Source of the DNA: Schistocephalus solidus
Lineage: Eukaryota; Platyhelminthes; Cestoda; Diphyllobothriidea; Diphyllobothriidae
DNA length: 64,000 nucleotides
NCBI GenBank assembly: GCA_017591395.1
Contig: WEDG01002553.1
Coordinates: 62,001 to 126,000 of the forward strand
Reading direction: 5' to 3'
Positions 23,386 to 33,480 of the stretch are shown here, one piece after another. The notes below the pieces were generated by a model, which saw only the letters and a list, made by a program, of their open reading frames with translations, was not told the DNA's origin and did no database searches. A program made the position numbers and the translations under genes. Every line of letters begins with the position of its first letter. Within the stretch, counting starts at the first letter, position 1.

Positions 23386-23656
23386 GTATCGATAAAATTC
23401 GATATTTTCCTCTCTTTGAATGATTATGTACCTGCCAACTTATAAAACACACCACGAATCTGGCGATGACATTTTGCACTTGATTCAATTTTCAGGATGT
23501 AGTTGTCTACGTCGCTTCCTAATTATTTTGGAAAAGAAGGATCTTTGTGGGACAGTGAGAAACCCTTCTGATAAACCAGCAATCCAATGGATCTAAATCG
23601 TTCTCCTCAACAGATTGGGCAATCTGCAGGTTAAATAGATGTTTTATTTAGCTTCG
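23386..23656 (-). repeat. Right arm of the 270-bp inverted repeat
   Basis: Reverse-complement partner of 20965-21238, 2.15 kb away. It starts right at the end of the LINE endonuclease remnant. No terminal target duplication was found by eye. Confidence 0.8.
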
Positions 23657-23985
23657 ACAGTGCGCAGGCAGCGCCAGCGTCACGTCATTCTGCCCTCGGG
23701 CGCCCGCTCTAGACGAAGGTGTAGCCGACATCTTCCTCCATCAGTTTTCCTCATTGGGGGACTTGTGGCTTGCTGATGGCCACGATTTCTACCTTTAAGC
23801 GCATAAGTTCTCAAACGACCAGCGCTGTCCTGCTTTACTTTCGATTGCTTCGAGGGTTATCTGAAGAGGAACGAAAATTGCAGAATGCCAGGGCGGAGGA
23901 GGCAGGGAGGTTAGATTTTCTAATCTGTTTCAATCGCGCATCTTGCGCCTACAGGCCACTAACAGCTTGCAGTTGGCGTGATTGG
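23657..23985. other. GC-moderate stretch, nothing recognised
   Basis: Frame 23770-24000 (76 codons) has no recognisable domain. It precedes copy 3 of the CACTGGTGCGCAC repeat. Confidence 0.4.
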
Positions 23986-23989
23986 CCAA

Positions 23990-24165
23990 CAGTTGTTTGA
24001 ACTACCCTATCACAGCAGCTGAAGTTCTCAGGATCGGCTTTGAAAATGATGGGCTAGATTGGACAGCCGGCATTGATGAGAACCAGACAGCCACTGGTGC
24101 GCACGTGCATATACTCGCCAGAGGTTCAACATTGCCAAATGCGCACGGCGTTGGACCAACACAAC
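23990..24165 (+). repeat. GC-rich interspersed repeat, copy 3
   Basis: Aligns with 9995-10165: an upstream part with scattered matches, then the core CACTGGTGCGCACGTGCATA and CAAATGCGCACGGCGTTGG. Same orientation as copies 1 and 2. Confidence 0.55.
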
Positions 24166-24617
24166 CTCTCCTAGCTCTTTTTCCAGTGAGAGGGATAAAC
24201 AGGACATCTTAGTCAGCCGAACGACTGCAGAGTTTCACAATGGGTTTGGTGGGCAGACGTCATGATCGAGCCTTGACCACCCACGGGATTGCTCTCGATC
24301 ACTCAGTAGGACATTTTCTTTGGGAGGGGGTGGGGCAGAGGGGTACTGAAATAGAGCAGCCTATCGTGGAACACACACAAACACACCCTCATCTAGTTTG
24401 GCCTGCTGGTCGAGACGATTACCGGGTTGTGCCCACGAGGCTGAGCCTAGCTTCGGGGAGCCACAGACGAGTGCCTGTCACGCGCAGCAACCAGGACATG
24501 CACGAGGCCCGCGGAACGACCAGTCACTCCTACACAGTGTAACCCCTACCTACATCATGTCTTAAACATTTCACTCTAGACAACCGAAGACGGGGCTCGG
24601 TTACAACACGTGTACAA
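24166..24617. other. GC-rich stretch before direct repeat 1
   Basis: About 450 bp of GC-rich sequence, including a G-rich run near 24320-24345. No shared copy elsewhere in the window and no gene recognised. Confidence 0.35.
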
Positions 24618-25534
24618 ACGTGCTGGCGCGCATTAACCTTGATGCCCTGGCGCGTGTACCGTTCTAGAAATTAGCGAGTTGCGAATTCAACGCGCCAGCA
24701 TTCAGTCCCGGGAAACAGCCAATCATAGGCGTCCACGAACTCCATAATCATCGAATCACAGGAACCTTAGTCACACGCGTTCCTCAACACTCTAATGAGA
24801 GAATGCGCACGCATGGTGGGCTCAAACCTTAAGCTTCTGCACAGAATGAATGCTTCCCTTTCTTCCTAAATGAGGCACTAGACCCTAAATACTGTGGTGT
24901 GATAATGCACACTCATTCTCCTATCCGAAACATGTCCACTGTAGTGCTAACCCACGGAAAATTATAGCATCAGAGATTAAATGGATCCGTTTCTCCATCG
25001 GTAGGGCGTCCGAGTAAAGTTTCTTTTTCAGTTCACTTGAGTGCAGTTTATTTTTGAAGGAAAATAAAGGCATTTGCCATTGAACTTCCCAATTATTCAG
25101 TGAACTATATTTCGGAAAGAAGTTTATAAATTTGGAAGAAAGAAGAAAAAGAAGAAAAAGAAGAAGAAGAAGAAAGAAGAAATAAGGTTGTTCGATCGAC
25201 GGAACCGCCACCAGTGACTGCGTAGGGCCCCGTGTGCCGAGGCCCGATCGATTGACGGAATTTTGATTGGATGCTAAGGCTTCAATAAATTCATGGCTTG
25301 TCTTGCTTCTGGTGTGGACAAAAACAACCCTACGCAGTGACTTCCGGGGTGACGTCACTGGTGTTTGATTGACCCCTGCCAACTATAACTGCTGCTTGTT
25401 CTGGTGTCGCTTTTACCTTTGACGATGGACTCCAGTGCAAGTTCGAATGCTTGGATGAATAAAAAAATTGATGCTGGTGATCGAGTAGCCTTCTTATACG
25501 TACACTTGGAATGCCAACATTTGCCTCAGTTCGT
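24618..25534 (+). repeat. Direct repeat R1 (917 bp)
   Basis: Matches 27174-28104 in the same orientation over its full length, by eye above 90%. Shared blocks include CAGTCCCGGG, AACATGTCCACTGTAGTGC and CACTGGTGTTTGATTGACCC. It contains an AAG-rich tract at 25130-25190. The longest conserved frame is on the minus strand (TPVTSPRKSLRRVVFVHTR, then SVNRSGLGTR), with no recognised family. Ends are not TG...CA, so it is not an obvious LTR. Confidence 0.85.
25130..25190. repeat. AAG/GAA microsatellite inside R1
   Basis: A purine tract of GAAGAA and AAAAAG units. The equivalent tract in R2 (27720-27757) is shorter, so it is length-variable between the two copies. Confidence 0.85.
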
Positions 25535-26262
25535 GAAAGGTTTAGGGTCTAAGCAGGGGTTGTGCTCGCAGCACTGCAATCATCAGGTCAAATACCAGGT
25601 TGTAGGTAAAAGACAGAAGGCACCAGAATGAGGGATTTATTGTGCACGGAACCCCGAGTTGCTTTATCAGGCAGCAGTGGCCACTGGTGAAGCCAGTGCT
25701 AGGGTTTAAGGCGTCCAGCCATGCACTAAAGTGGGTGAGACGGTGGTGGATGCTGCTTAAATAGGTCTGTGGAACAAGTCAAGTGTTCTTCAATGGTTTA
25801 AGTTGCATTACCCAAGGGGTGTCGTGTCTACTGGTCCATGCTGAGTCGACCGAGGGATCGGTTGTTCAAGTGGCGCTCGGGGAGTCATGACCCTCTGGAC
25901 ACATGATGACAGTTTGACCGTCGATTTCGACGAGGTCCACCGTATGTTCCACACAAGGTGGTGCAGGGACGGTGATTTGCGCGTGAATTAGATATAAGTG
26001 ACAGTAACCTTGCGCTGCAGCTACCGCACTCTGTCCTCCTCCCAGTGTCAAGACAGAGTCCAGAAGACTGGAGATGGAGGAGGGCGCAGGTGGCTGGCGC
26101 GGCCGGAGCCGCCCCTGGGTGTACCACCACACCTGACTCAGATCCCACGGAGTGGGAGTGCCATAAAGGCCACATTAAGAAGGAGCCATTACAGCCTGAC
26201 TCTCAGCCCGCCAGTCAGCCACTCCACACAAAACACACATTGGGCTGACCACGCGGTCCGAG
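25535..26262. repeat. GC-rich spacer with a dispersed repeat segment
   Basis: The segment around 26060-26100 is the reverse complement of about 12226-12265, linking it to the GC-rich block at 12 kb. Overlapping frames on both strands (for example 25866-26132) show no domain. It lies between R1 and the finger-coding LINE end. Confidence 0.45.
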
Positions 26263-26264
26263 TT

Positions 26265-27170
26265 ATTATGTCAGTTGGAAACCTTCCAAGCCACGGCTTT
26301 TAGCGCACCGTGATAGTTTCAAGTGCGTCAGATTATTTGTGGTGAGGAAAATGCGCTGAGCTAGTGACTTCACTCTCTCCCCCACCCCCACAATCAGACC
26401 ACCATCCGAGCCAGTTAGTTGTCTGAGATGGGAGTGGGCGCATTGGCTGACTTGTCGGCGTACCCGTCTTCGTGCGCCACAGCACAACCTGGCCCCCATA
26501 ACGCACACACCAGGATTCACTAACTCAGAGGATATGGAGGAGCTATCATCGTCTGAATCCCAGTCCACTGGTCAGCCACACGACACACACAGCACATACA
26601 CTGGGCCGACGGTGGGGTCTGGTGTAAGCGTCAGATTGGCAGCCATCCCAGCCACGCTTTCTAGGACACCGTGAATTTTATCGGGTAAATTATGATGATG
26701 GTGCGGGTGTTGTCTATGTATTAGTGTGATGGTGTGCGCTGACTTGGCTTAGCCTCCGGTGGTTTACCGCAGGTTGTCATGGAGGCGCATGTGTCCTAAT
26801 AGGCCTATGTGGTGTGTAAATGTGCAGGAGCAGTGAGGGCAGTGGAGGCAGGCGCGACGAATGTATGTCGGAGCCCCAGGCACTGGTTTACCAGCCTCCG
26901 TGCGATGCATTCGCAGGTGACCGATCAGGCTGATGCGTGAGTTGAAGTTGCGGGCGCATTGTGGGCAGGAGAAATCGGTAGAGGATGTCATTCATGGAAG
27001 TGGGCGTTGGCAGTGGCGGTAAGAATGACAGGAGCGGAGGGTGTGAATGATGTATCGGTGGTGTCGGCATTGCGGTGAATTCTGCTGTCATGGATGCGCA
27101 TGTGACCTAAAAGGGCCTTGAGATGAGTGGATACGTGAGGACAGTGAGGACAGTGGAGGCGACGATCTCT
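26265..27170 (-). pseudogene. LINE 3' end with C2H2 zinc fingers
   Basis: Minus-strand frame 26991-26764 (75 codons) holds two C2H2 fingers, FSCPQCARNFNSRISLIGHL and HCPHCSCTFTHHIGLLGHM, each C-x2-C-x12-H-x3-H. The linker includes AGKPVPGAPTY. Upstream, at about 27150-27075, another finger-like stretch reads HCPHCPHVSTH and LLGHMRIHD. The paired fingers with this linker look like a repeat-encoded module, and I attribute them to the C-terminus of the same LINE type as at 22 and 62 kb. That link is inference. The stop after HDNLR is followed by a probable 3' UTR. No RT is attached here. Confidence 0.6.
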
Positions 27171-27173
27171 GCT

Positions 27174-28104
27174 ACGTGCTGGCGCACATAAACCTTGATG
27201 CGCTGGCGCGTGTACCGTTCTACATATTGGTGTGGTTCTGGCCTCCTAGTGAATGCAACGAGCCAGCATTCAGTCCCGGGGAAACAGCCAATCGTAGGCG
27301 TCCACGAACTCCATAATAATCGAATCACAGGAATCTTAGTCACACGCGTTCCTCAATACCTTAAGGAGGGAACGCACACGCATCGTGGGCTCCAACCTAA
27401 TGCTTCTGCACAGAATGCTTCCCGTTGTTTTTCCCCTTTATTCGTAAATGAGGCACGGGACCCTAAATACTGTGGTGTGATAATGCACACTCATTCTCCT
27501 ACCCGAAACATGTCCACTGTAGTGCTAACCCACGGAAAATTGTAGCATCAGAGATTAAATGGATCCGTTTTCTCCATCGGTAGGGCGTTCGAGTAAAGTT
27601 TCTTTTTCAGTTCACTTGAGTAGAGTTTATTTTTGAGGGAAAATAAAGGCAATTGCCTTTAAACTTCCTATTTATTCAGTGTACTATGTTATGGAAAAGG
27701 AAGTTATAAGTTTTTTAAGAAAAAATAAGACGGAGAAGAAGAAGAAGAAGAAAGAAGGTTGTTCGACCGACGGAACCGCCACCAGTGACTGCGTAGGGCT
27801 CCGTGTGCCGAGGCCCGATCGATTGACGGAATTTTGATTGGATGCTAAGGCTTCAATAAATTCATGGCTTGTCTTGCTTCTGGTGTGGACAAAAACAACC
27901 CTACGCAGTGACTTCCGGGGTGACGTCACTGGTGTTTGATTGACCCCTGCCAACTTTAACTGCTGCTTGTTCTGGTGTCGATTTACCTTTGACGATGGAC
28001 TCCAGTGCAAGTTCGAATGCTTGGATGAATAAAAAAATTGATGCTGGTGATCGAGTAGCCTTCTTATACGTACACTTGGAATGCCAACATTTGCCTCAGT
28101 TCGT
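27174..28104 (+). repeat. Direct repeat R2 (931 bp)
   Basis: Second copy of R1, starting 2556 bp after it. The boundaries are sharp: homology starts at ACGTGCTGGCGC and ends at CCTCAGTTCGT in both. R2 carries a replaced stretch near its start (about 27228-27262) and a shorter AAG tract. Confidence 0.85.
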
Positions 28105-28260
28105 ATCAGAAATAAACGGGAAAAAACGCATGCTACTTACACAGTCCTTTTTTTTTACCAAAATTGATTTTAGCAGGTGACCAGGAAGACGTTCGTTCAA
28201 ATGCCAGTATACTATCATGACAGGGATATCTCCGGAGACTGTGGCATGATTGTTAATACT
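28105..28260. other. Short unique flank between R2 and the LTR element
   Basis: Contains no recognised feature. Its last four bases (TACT, 28257-28260) are the left target-site duplicate of the LTR retrotransposon. Confidence 0.6.
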
Positions 28261-28751
28261 TGTAGGTATTTGTACAATGTACATCTTTGTATCTTTCTTG
28301 TTCACCTGAATCTTTATGATCCCTTGTTTTAATGTGCTAAATAAAAAACAACAGCCAGCTTCAACCGGCATGTTAGACGTCTTCTCTTTTCGCTGCTGCA
28401 TGTCGCCGCTGCAATCTTGCTTGTACTGATCTCTCTCAATTACTTGCAGTCAATTGCAACGATTGATCTTCATTTCTCGATTGCATTCTACTGATTGCCG
28501 TCTCAATTGAACTTCTGATTCTGCTCCTCATCCTTGATGCTTAGCTTTCTGGATCTAGCTTAGAGTTCATTACAATCCTCAACAACACTCGCTATCTAGA
28601 AGCTGCGTTTTTCGTGAGTCTGCATTCTAACAATCCTCTGACATTTTCGCCGTCCTTTTGTCGTTTGTAGTTTAGACACAATCCTCCACTTAGCGTTAAT
28701 TTATTTTGTACACCTCGGTTCTTAGCAGTTTCAACCCTCGTCTACACTACA
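28261..28751 (+). repeat. 5' LTR of the CsRn1-like element
   Basis: 491 bp, begins TGTAGGTATT and ends CTACACTACA. About nine substitutions and two 1-bp indels separate it from the 3' LTR (by-eye count). Confidence 0.9.
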
Positions 28752-28755
28752 AAAT

Positions 28756-28766
28756 TGGTGACCCCG
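28756..28766 (+). promoter_or_regulatory. Primer binding site (tRNA-Trp type)
   Basis: TGGTGACCCCG begins five bases after the 5' LTR. It is complementary to the CCA end of tRNA-Trp (CGGGGTCACCA), the primer reported for CsRn1. Confidence 0.75.
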
Positions 28767-28797
28767 CTTTTCTATCATTCGCACCATATCACTTACT

Positions 28798-29766
28798 ATG
28801 ACGGACAACGAGACTAACGCAGACTCTCTTGACGTCCATAGCCTCTCTTTCAAATTGCCCCCATTCACGCCAAGCAACCCTCGCGTATGGTTTAGGCAGA
28901 TCGAGGCAGTTTTCTAGACTCGCCGTATCACCAGTGAACGCACGCGTTATTCATACGTAGTGCAATCACTTCCTTTCGATGTTGCCGTTGACGTCGAGGA
29001 CCTCCTTGATCCTATCCCTGCTGAGGAGCCATACACCCAGTTGAAGGATGCTGTAATTAATCGTGTGGCCAAGTTGGCCAACCGAATGCTGCGTGAGCTT
29101 TTCACGCAAGTCGAACTTGGCGATCAAACACCTTCCCAACTTATGCGACACATGCGTTCTTTGCTTGCTGGTCGTCATATGGATGATGCAATTTTCCGAC
29201 AGATCTGGCTTGATAAACTTCCGCTGCCCATGCAGCAGGTATTGGCTATGCTCGACACGAACACCTCATTGGATAAACTAGCCACTCATGCAGACAGAAT
29301 CATGGAATGCTACCCAAGCAGTACCGCATGTTCTAGTCTTCAACAGACATCGGTGTCCACTTCCAGATCTGATAATATTGACACTCCTGCTCATCAAGGC
29401 ACTCCAAAGTCAGAACGTGACCCTCCCTATGTGACGTTATCATCGTGCTGTACTGCCTATCGACGGGCCGCACCATCATCTGACCTTTCGCAAGCGTCAA
29501 ATATCGTGCGTAGCAGTGATTATGAAGATTTAAAGGATACCGTACACCTTTTATGCATGCAAGTCAACAACATGTGTTCTATCATCAACAATCTCCAGTC
29601 AAATAGTCGTCAAACATATCAACGTCGACGGTCCAAATCACGGGAATGGCAGCCACAGACCGTGTGCTGGTACCATCGTACCTATGGCGTGAAAGCACGC
29701 AAGTGTATTCCGCCGTGCAAATTCCCACAGAAGCCGCAACAGTTAAACTACAACGCCAGCCAGTAA
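28798..29766 (+). pseudogene. gag: gag of the CsRn1-like element, one nonsense codon
   Basis: The frame starts at ATG 28798 (MTDNETNADS). It is interrupted by TAG at 28915-28917 within an otherwise conserved stretch (VWFRQIEAVF, stop, TRRITSERTRYSY), then runs open to 29764-29766. The C-terminal part has CWYHRTYG and then CIPPC (about 29664-29720), giving a C-x2-H-x9-C-x3-C zinc-binding pattern. Function would be RNA binding and particle assembly. The single nonsense change (CAG to TAG is the simplest reading) disables full-length Gag. Confidence 0.8.
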
Positions 29767-29995
29767 TGGCGACGACTGCTGCTGGCCAACCGCGACCCAG
29801 ATGCCTCTTCTACATCACTGATAAGTCGAGTGGTCTCCGTTTTCTTGTAGATACCGGTGCTGAGGTTAGTGTTATCCCGCCTTCTAGGCGTCACCACCTC
29901 AAGCCTTCGCAGTTCTCATTGCAGGCTGCTAACAACACTGTCATCCACACATTCGGACAACAGTCCCTAACTCTTGACCTTGGTCTAAGGCGCTT
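29640..29995 (+). pseudogene. pol: Aspartic protease domain of pol
   Basis: A frame different from gag (-1 relative) reads RPRCLFYITDKSSG and then FLVDTGAEVSVIPP. The catalytic Asp triplet region DTG lies at 29850-29858. Family-like sequence then moves to the gag frame at about 29993-29997 ([16 protein letters not shown]). The first frame change could be programmed frameshifting; the second is more likely damage. Confidence 0.75.
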
Positions 29996-31493
29996 TCCAA
30001 TGGGTCTTTATCCTAGCCGATGTCCAGTCACCGATTATTGGAGCCGATTTCCTCTCACATTTCGGCCTTTCAGTTGATTTGATGCATCGTCGACTCATTG
30101 ATACTACAACCAGACTTTTCACCGTCGGTACGGTCACCTCTGACCCTTCGGTTGGCATACACTTGACTATTCCAAGTTCGCCATTTGCTGACATTTTGAA
30201 GGACTATCCGTCCCTCACTAAACCTTGTCAGTTTGCCGAAAAGGTTCAGCACACAGTTAAGCATCACATAGTTACCGCAGGACAACCCGTTCATGCCCAC
30301 CCACGTAGGCTTTATCCAGAAAATTTGCGGGTGGCTAGAAGTGAGTTCAAACACATGCTAAATTTGGGGATTATTCGCCCTTCTTCCAGCCCATGGGCCT
30401 CTCCTCTGCACATGGTCCCCAAGAAATCAGCCGATGATTGGAGGCCATGTGGGGATCATCGTGCTTTGAACAGAGCAACTGTCCCTGATCGGTATCCCAT
30501 TCCTCATATTCACGATTTTTCTCACATTTTGGCTGGAATGACTATTTTCTCCAAGATCGACTTTGTGAGAGCATATCATCAAATACCGGTCGCTGAGGAA
30601 GACATCCCCAAGACCGCCATCACAACGCTTTTTGGCTTGTTCGAATTTCTCCGCATGCCTTTCGGTTTGCGTAACGCCGCCCAATCCTTCCAGCGGTTTA
30701 TTGATGAGGTCTTGCGCGGTCTTTCGTTTACCTTTGTCTATATTGATGACATACTCGTCGCAAGTTCTTCGCCAGCGGAACATGCATCACACTTGCGTCA
30801 AGTGTTCGATCGTTTCCAGCAACATGGTTTTGCAATTAAAACGTCGACAAATGTCTTTTGGCGTTCCTTCTCTTAATTTCCTTGGTCATCACGTCGATCA
30901 GCATGGAATCAGCACCACTTTCAGAGAAGGTGCAAAGCGTTTTATCTTTTCCGTCTCCGAAGACCCTCACACAACTGCGACGTTTCATTGGACATATCAA
31001 TTATTACCGACGTTTCATTCCCAACTGTGCGACAATACTGGCTCCAATGACTGATCTTTTGAAGTCGAAAGGCAAGCCGATTGAACTTTCACCGGCAGCT
31101 CACTCAGCTTTTGAGGCAGCCAAGAAGGCACTCGCTGATGCGACCATGCTGCACCACCTCAACTCTGACGCTTCTACGCAGTTGATTTTGACCACTGACG
31201 CTTCCAACAGTGCTGTCGGCGCAGTCTTACATCAACAGGTGAATTACCAGTTGCAGCCATTGGCTTTCTTTTCACAGAAGCTACAACTGGCGCAGACTCG
31301 CTACAGTACTTTCTCTCGCGAGCTTCTGGCTATATACCTGGCTATTCGTCATTTTCGCCACCTATTAGAGGGAAGAGATTTTCGGGTTCATACCGACCAC
31401 AAACCTCTTACTTATGCCCTCAAGGCCAAACCAGATAGGTACTCGCCCAGAGAAGTACGTCACCTTGACTATATCTCGCAGTTTACTGCTTAA
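29996..31493 (+). pseudogene. pol: Reverse transcriptase and RNase H of pol
   Basis: Gypsy RT blocks are in order: [58 protein letters not shown], and the catalytic YIDD at 30739-30750. Two frameshifts follow, at about 30840 and 30915. RNase H then reads LTTDASNSAVGAVL, FSRELLAIYLAIRHFRH and VHTDHKPLTYAL, with the acidic residues present. A one-base insertion near 31490 ends the frame in TAA before the integrase. Confidence 0.85.
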
Positions 31494-32922
31494 TATCCGC
31501 GATGTCCAAGGCAGCGACAATGTCGTTGCTGATGCATTATCGAGACCGGACATCAACACCTTGTCATCCAAATTCGACCTGGTGAAGCTTGCAGACCTCC
31601 AACTAGAAGAGGAGTCCATTGCTGATCTGCGTAAATCTAGTACTCTGCAGCTTCGAGATGCACCACTTCCAGCATCACCAGGTACGATTTTATGCGACTG
31701 GTCCACAGGCACTCCCCGACCTGTTGTTCCATTATCCTACCGTAAGGTAGTGTTTAACCATTTTCACTCTCTGTCGCATCCTGGCATTCGCGCCTGTCGC
31801 AAACTTATTGCTGCTCGCTTTGTCTGGCCAAAGATGAACTCCGACATCGCCCTTTGGACTAGGCAATGTTTCGCGTGCCAGAAAAACAAAGTGCATCGCC
31901 ATACCTTTTCCCCTCCAAGCACATTTGTTGTTCCGGACGTTCGATTCCATCACGTTCACTTAGACTTAGTTGGGCCGTTACCACCTTCACGTGGGTACAC
32001 ACATATTTTCACAGCAGTCGACCGTTTCACACGATGGCGAATTGCAATTCCGATATCGGATACCTCGGCAGAAAATATTGCCATGGTCTTCCTGCATCAC
32101 TGGATTGCCAAATTTGGTGTGCCAGCCACCATTACCACTGACCGCTGAAGTCAGTTTCAATCTAGTCTCTTCCGTGAGTTCACTAAACTTCTCGGGTGTG
32201 CGCACATCACGACGACGGCATATCACCCTGCTTCTAACGGCCTCGTGGAACGACTGCATCGTCAACTTAAGACAGCACTGATGTCTCACTCAGACACAAC
32301 TGCATGGAGTGACAACTTACCCCTCGTCCTTTAGGGTATTTGATCAGCTGTCAAAGAGGACATTCAATGTACTACGGCAGAACTTGTATACGGTACACCT
32401 CTCCGCCTTCCCGGCGAATTTGTGCAGCCTCGCACCGTAGACACTAGCTTGTCGAATGCTTTCGTTCAACAATTGAAACAGCGCATGGCTCAATTGCGTC
32501 CAACTCCCACTCGCCTTACATCCAAACGCGTTTTTGTGCAAGACGACCTTAAATCTGCTCCATTCGTCTTCGTCCGGCACGACGCAGTTCGCAAGCCTCT
32601 TTGTTCCCCTTATGATGGCCCATACAAGGTGCTTCAACGGATGGACAAGTATTACGTCATACAGAAGGCTGACAAGACTGACACAGTCTCCATCGACAGA
32701 CTCAAGCCAGCTTATCTTGAGTGCGTCCCACCGCCCGTTGCTCCATCCAATTACTCCGCACCGTCACCATCTATTCCACCTATGTCGGTCCCTTCCACTC
32801 AACCTTCACACTCGACCACCCCACCCACTCGTTTTGCTACTTCTTCTTCACCACAACGCATTTCCTCTCGTTCTGGTAGACATATCCATTTTCCTGCCAA
32901 TCTTAAGGACTATTTCGTATAA
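31494..32922 (+). pseudogene. pol: Integrase and C-terminal tail of pol, three stops
   Basis: The frame resumes with NIRDVQGSDNVVADALSRP. The zinc-binding HHCC block is HFHSLSHPG and CFACQ (about 31758-31880). The catalytic core starts at HLDLVGPLPPSRGYTH. Nonsense codons occur at 32146-32148 (in the TDR-x-SQF block), 32332-32334 and 32341-32343. The distal frame 32422-32922 then runs open to TAA-terminated FPANLKDYFV, a Ser/Pro-rich tail. The second Asp is in TDR, and the catalytic Glu lies in LVERLH after the first stop. Confidence 0.85.
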
Positions 32923-32969
32923 TTTTTTATCTTTTTTTTCATCGAGCGTTTTTTTTGACCCACAAACGC

Positions 32970-32985
32970 TCTGGTGGGGGAGTTG
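32970..32985 (+). promoter_or_regulatory. Polypurine tract before the 3' LTR
   Basis: GGTGGGGGAG lies a few bases before the 3' LTR, the position of the plus-strand primer in LTR retroelements. Confidence 0.6.
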
Positions 32986-33476
32986 TGTAGGTATTTGTAC
33001 AATTTACATCTTTGTATCTTTCTTGTTCACCTGAATCTTTATGATCCCTTGTTTTAATGTGCTAAATAAAAAAACAACAGCCAGCTTCAACCGGCATGTT
33101 GGATGTCTTCTGTTTTCGCTGCTGCATGTCGCCGCTGCAATCTTGATTGTACTGATCTCTCTCAATTACTTGCAGTCAATTGCAACGATTGATCTTAATT
33201 TCTCGATTGCATTCTACTGATTGCCGTCTCAATTGAACTTCTGATTCTGCTCCTCATCCTTGATGCTTAGCTTTCTGGATCTAGCTTAGAGTTCATTACA
33301 ATCCTCAACAACACTCGCTATCTAGAAGCTGCGTTTTTCGTGAGTCTGAATTCTAACAATCCTCTGACATTTCGCCGTCCTTTTGTCATTTGTAGTTTAG
33401 ACACAATCCTCCACTTAGCGTTAATTTATTTTGTACACCTCGGTTCTTAGCAGTTTCGACCCTCGTCTACACTACA
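32986..33476 (+). repeat. 3' LTR of the CsRn1-like element
   Basis: 491 bp, the same length as the 5' LTR, beginning TGTAGGTATT and ending CTACACTACA. It is followed by the TACT target duplicate at 33477-33480. Confidence 0.9.
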
Positions 33477-33480
33477 TACT

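Larger units (their letters stand above)
28261..33476 (+). mobile_element. CsRn1-like Ty3/gypsy LTR retrotransposon, complete but inactivated
   Basis: A 5216-bp element with two 491-bp LTRs (TGT...ACA) flanked by a 4-bp duplication TACT (28257-28260 and 33477-33480). The order gag, protease, RT, RNase H, integrase is that of Ty3/gypsy. The primer site TGGTGACCCCG fits the 3' end of tRNA-Trp. The Gag end has a C-x2-H-x9-C-x3-C pattern instead of the usual CCHC. Both traits are known for the CsRn1 clade of flatworms. The LTRs differ by roughly ten changes by eye, so insertion was recent. The coding region nevertheless has at least four stops and several frameshifts. Confidence 0.9.

Noticed and set aside
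24618..28104. R1 and R2 as LTRs of a retrotransposon
   Set aside because: No TG...CA termini, primer site, polypurine tract or pol between them. The spacer holds antisense LINE finger sequence.
30427..30783. 118-codon minus frame inside the LTR element
   Set aside because: Antisense shadow of the reverse transcriptase.
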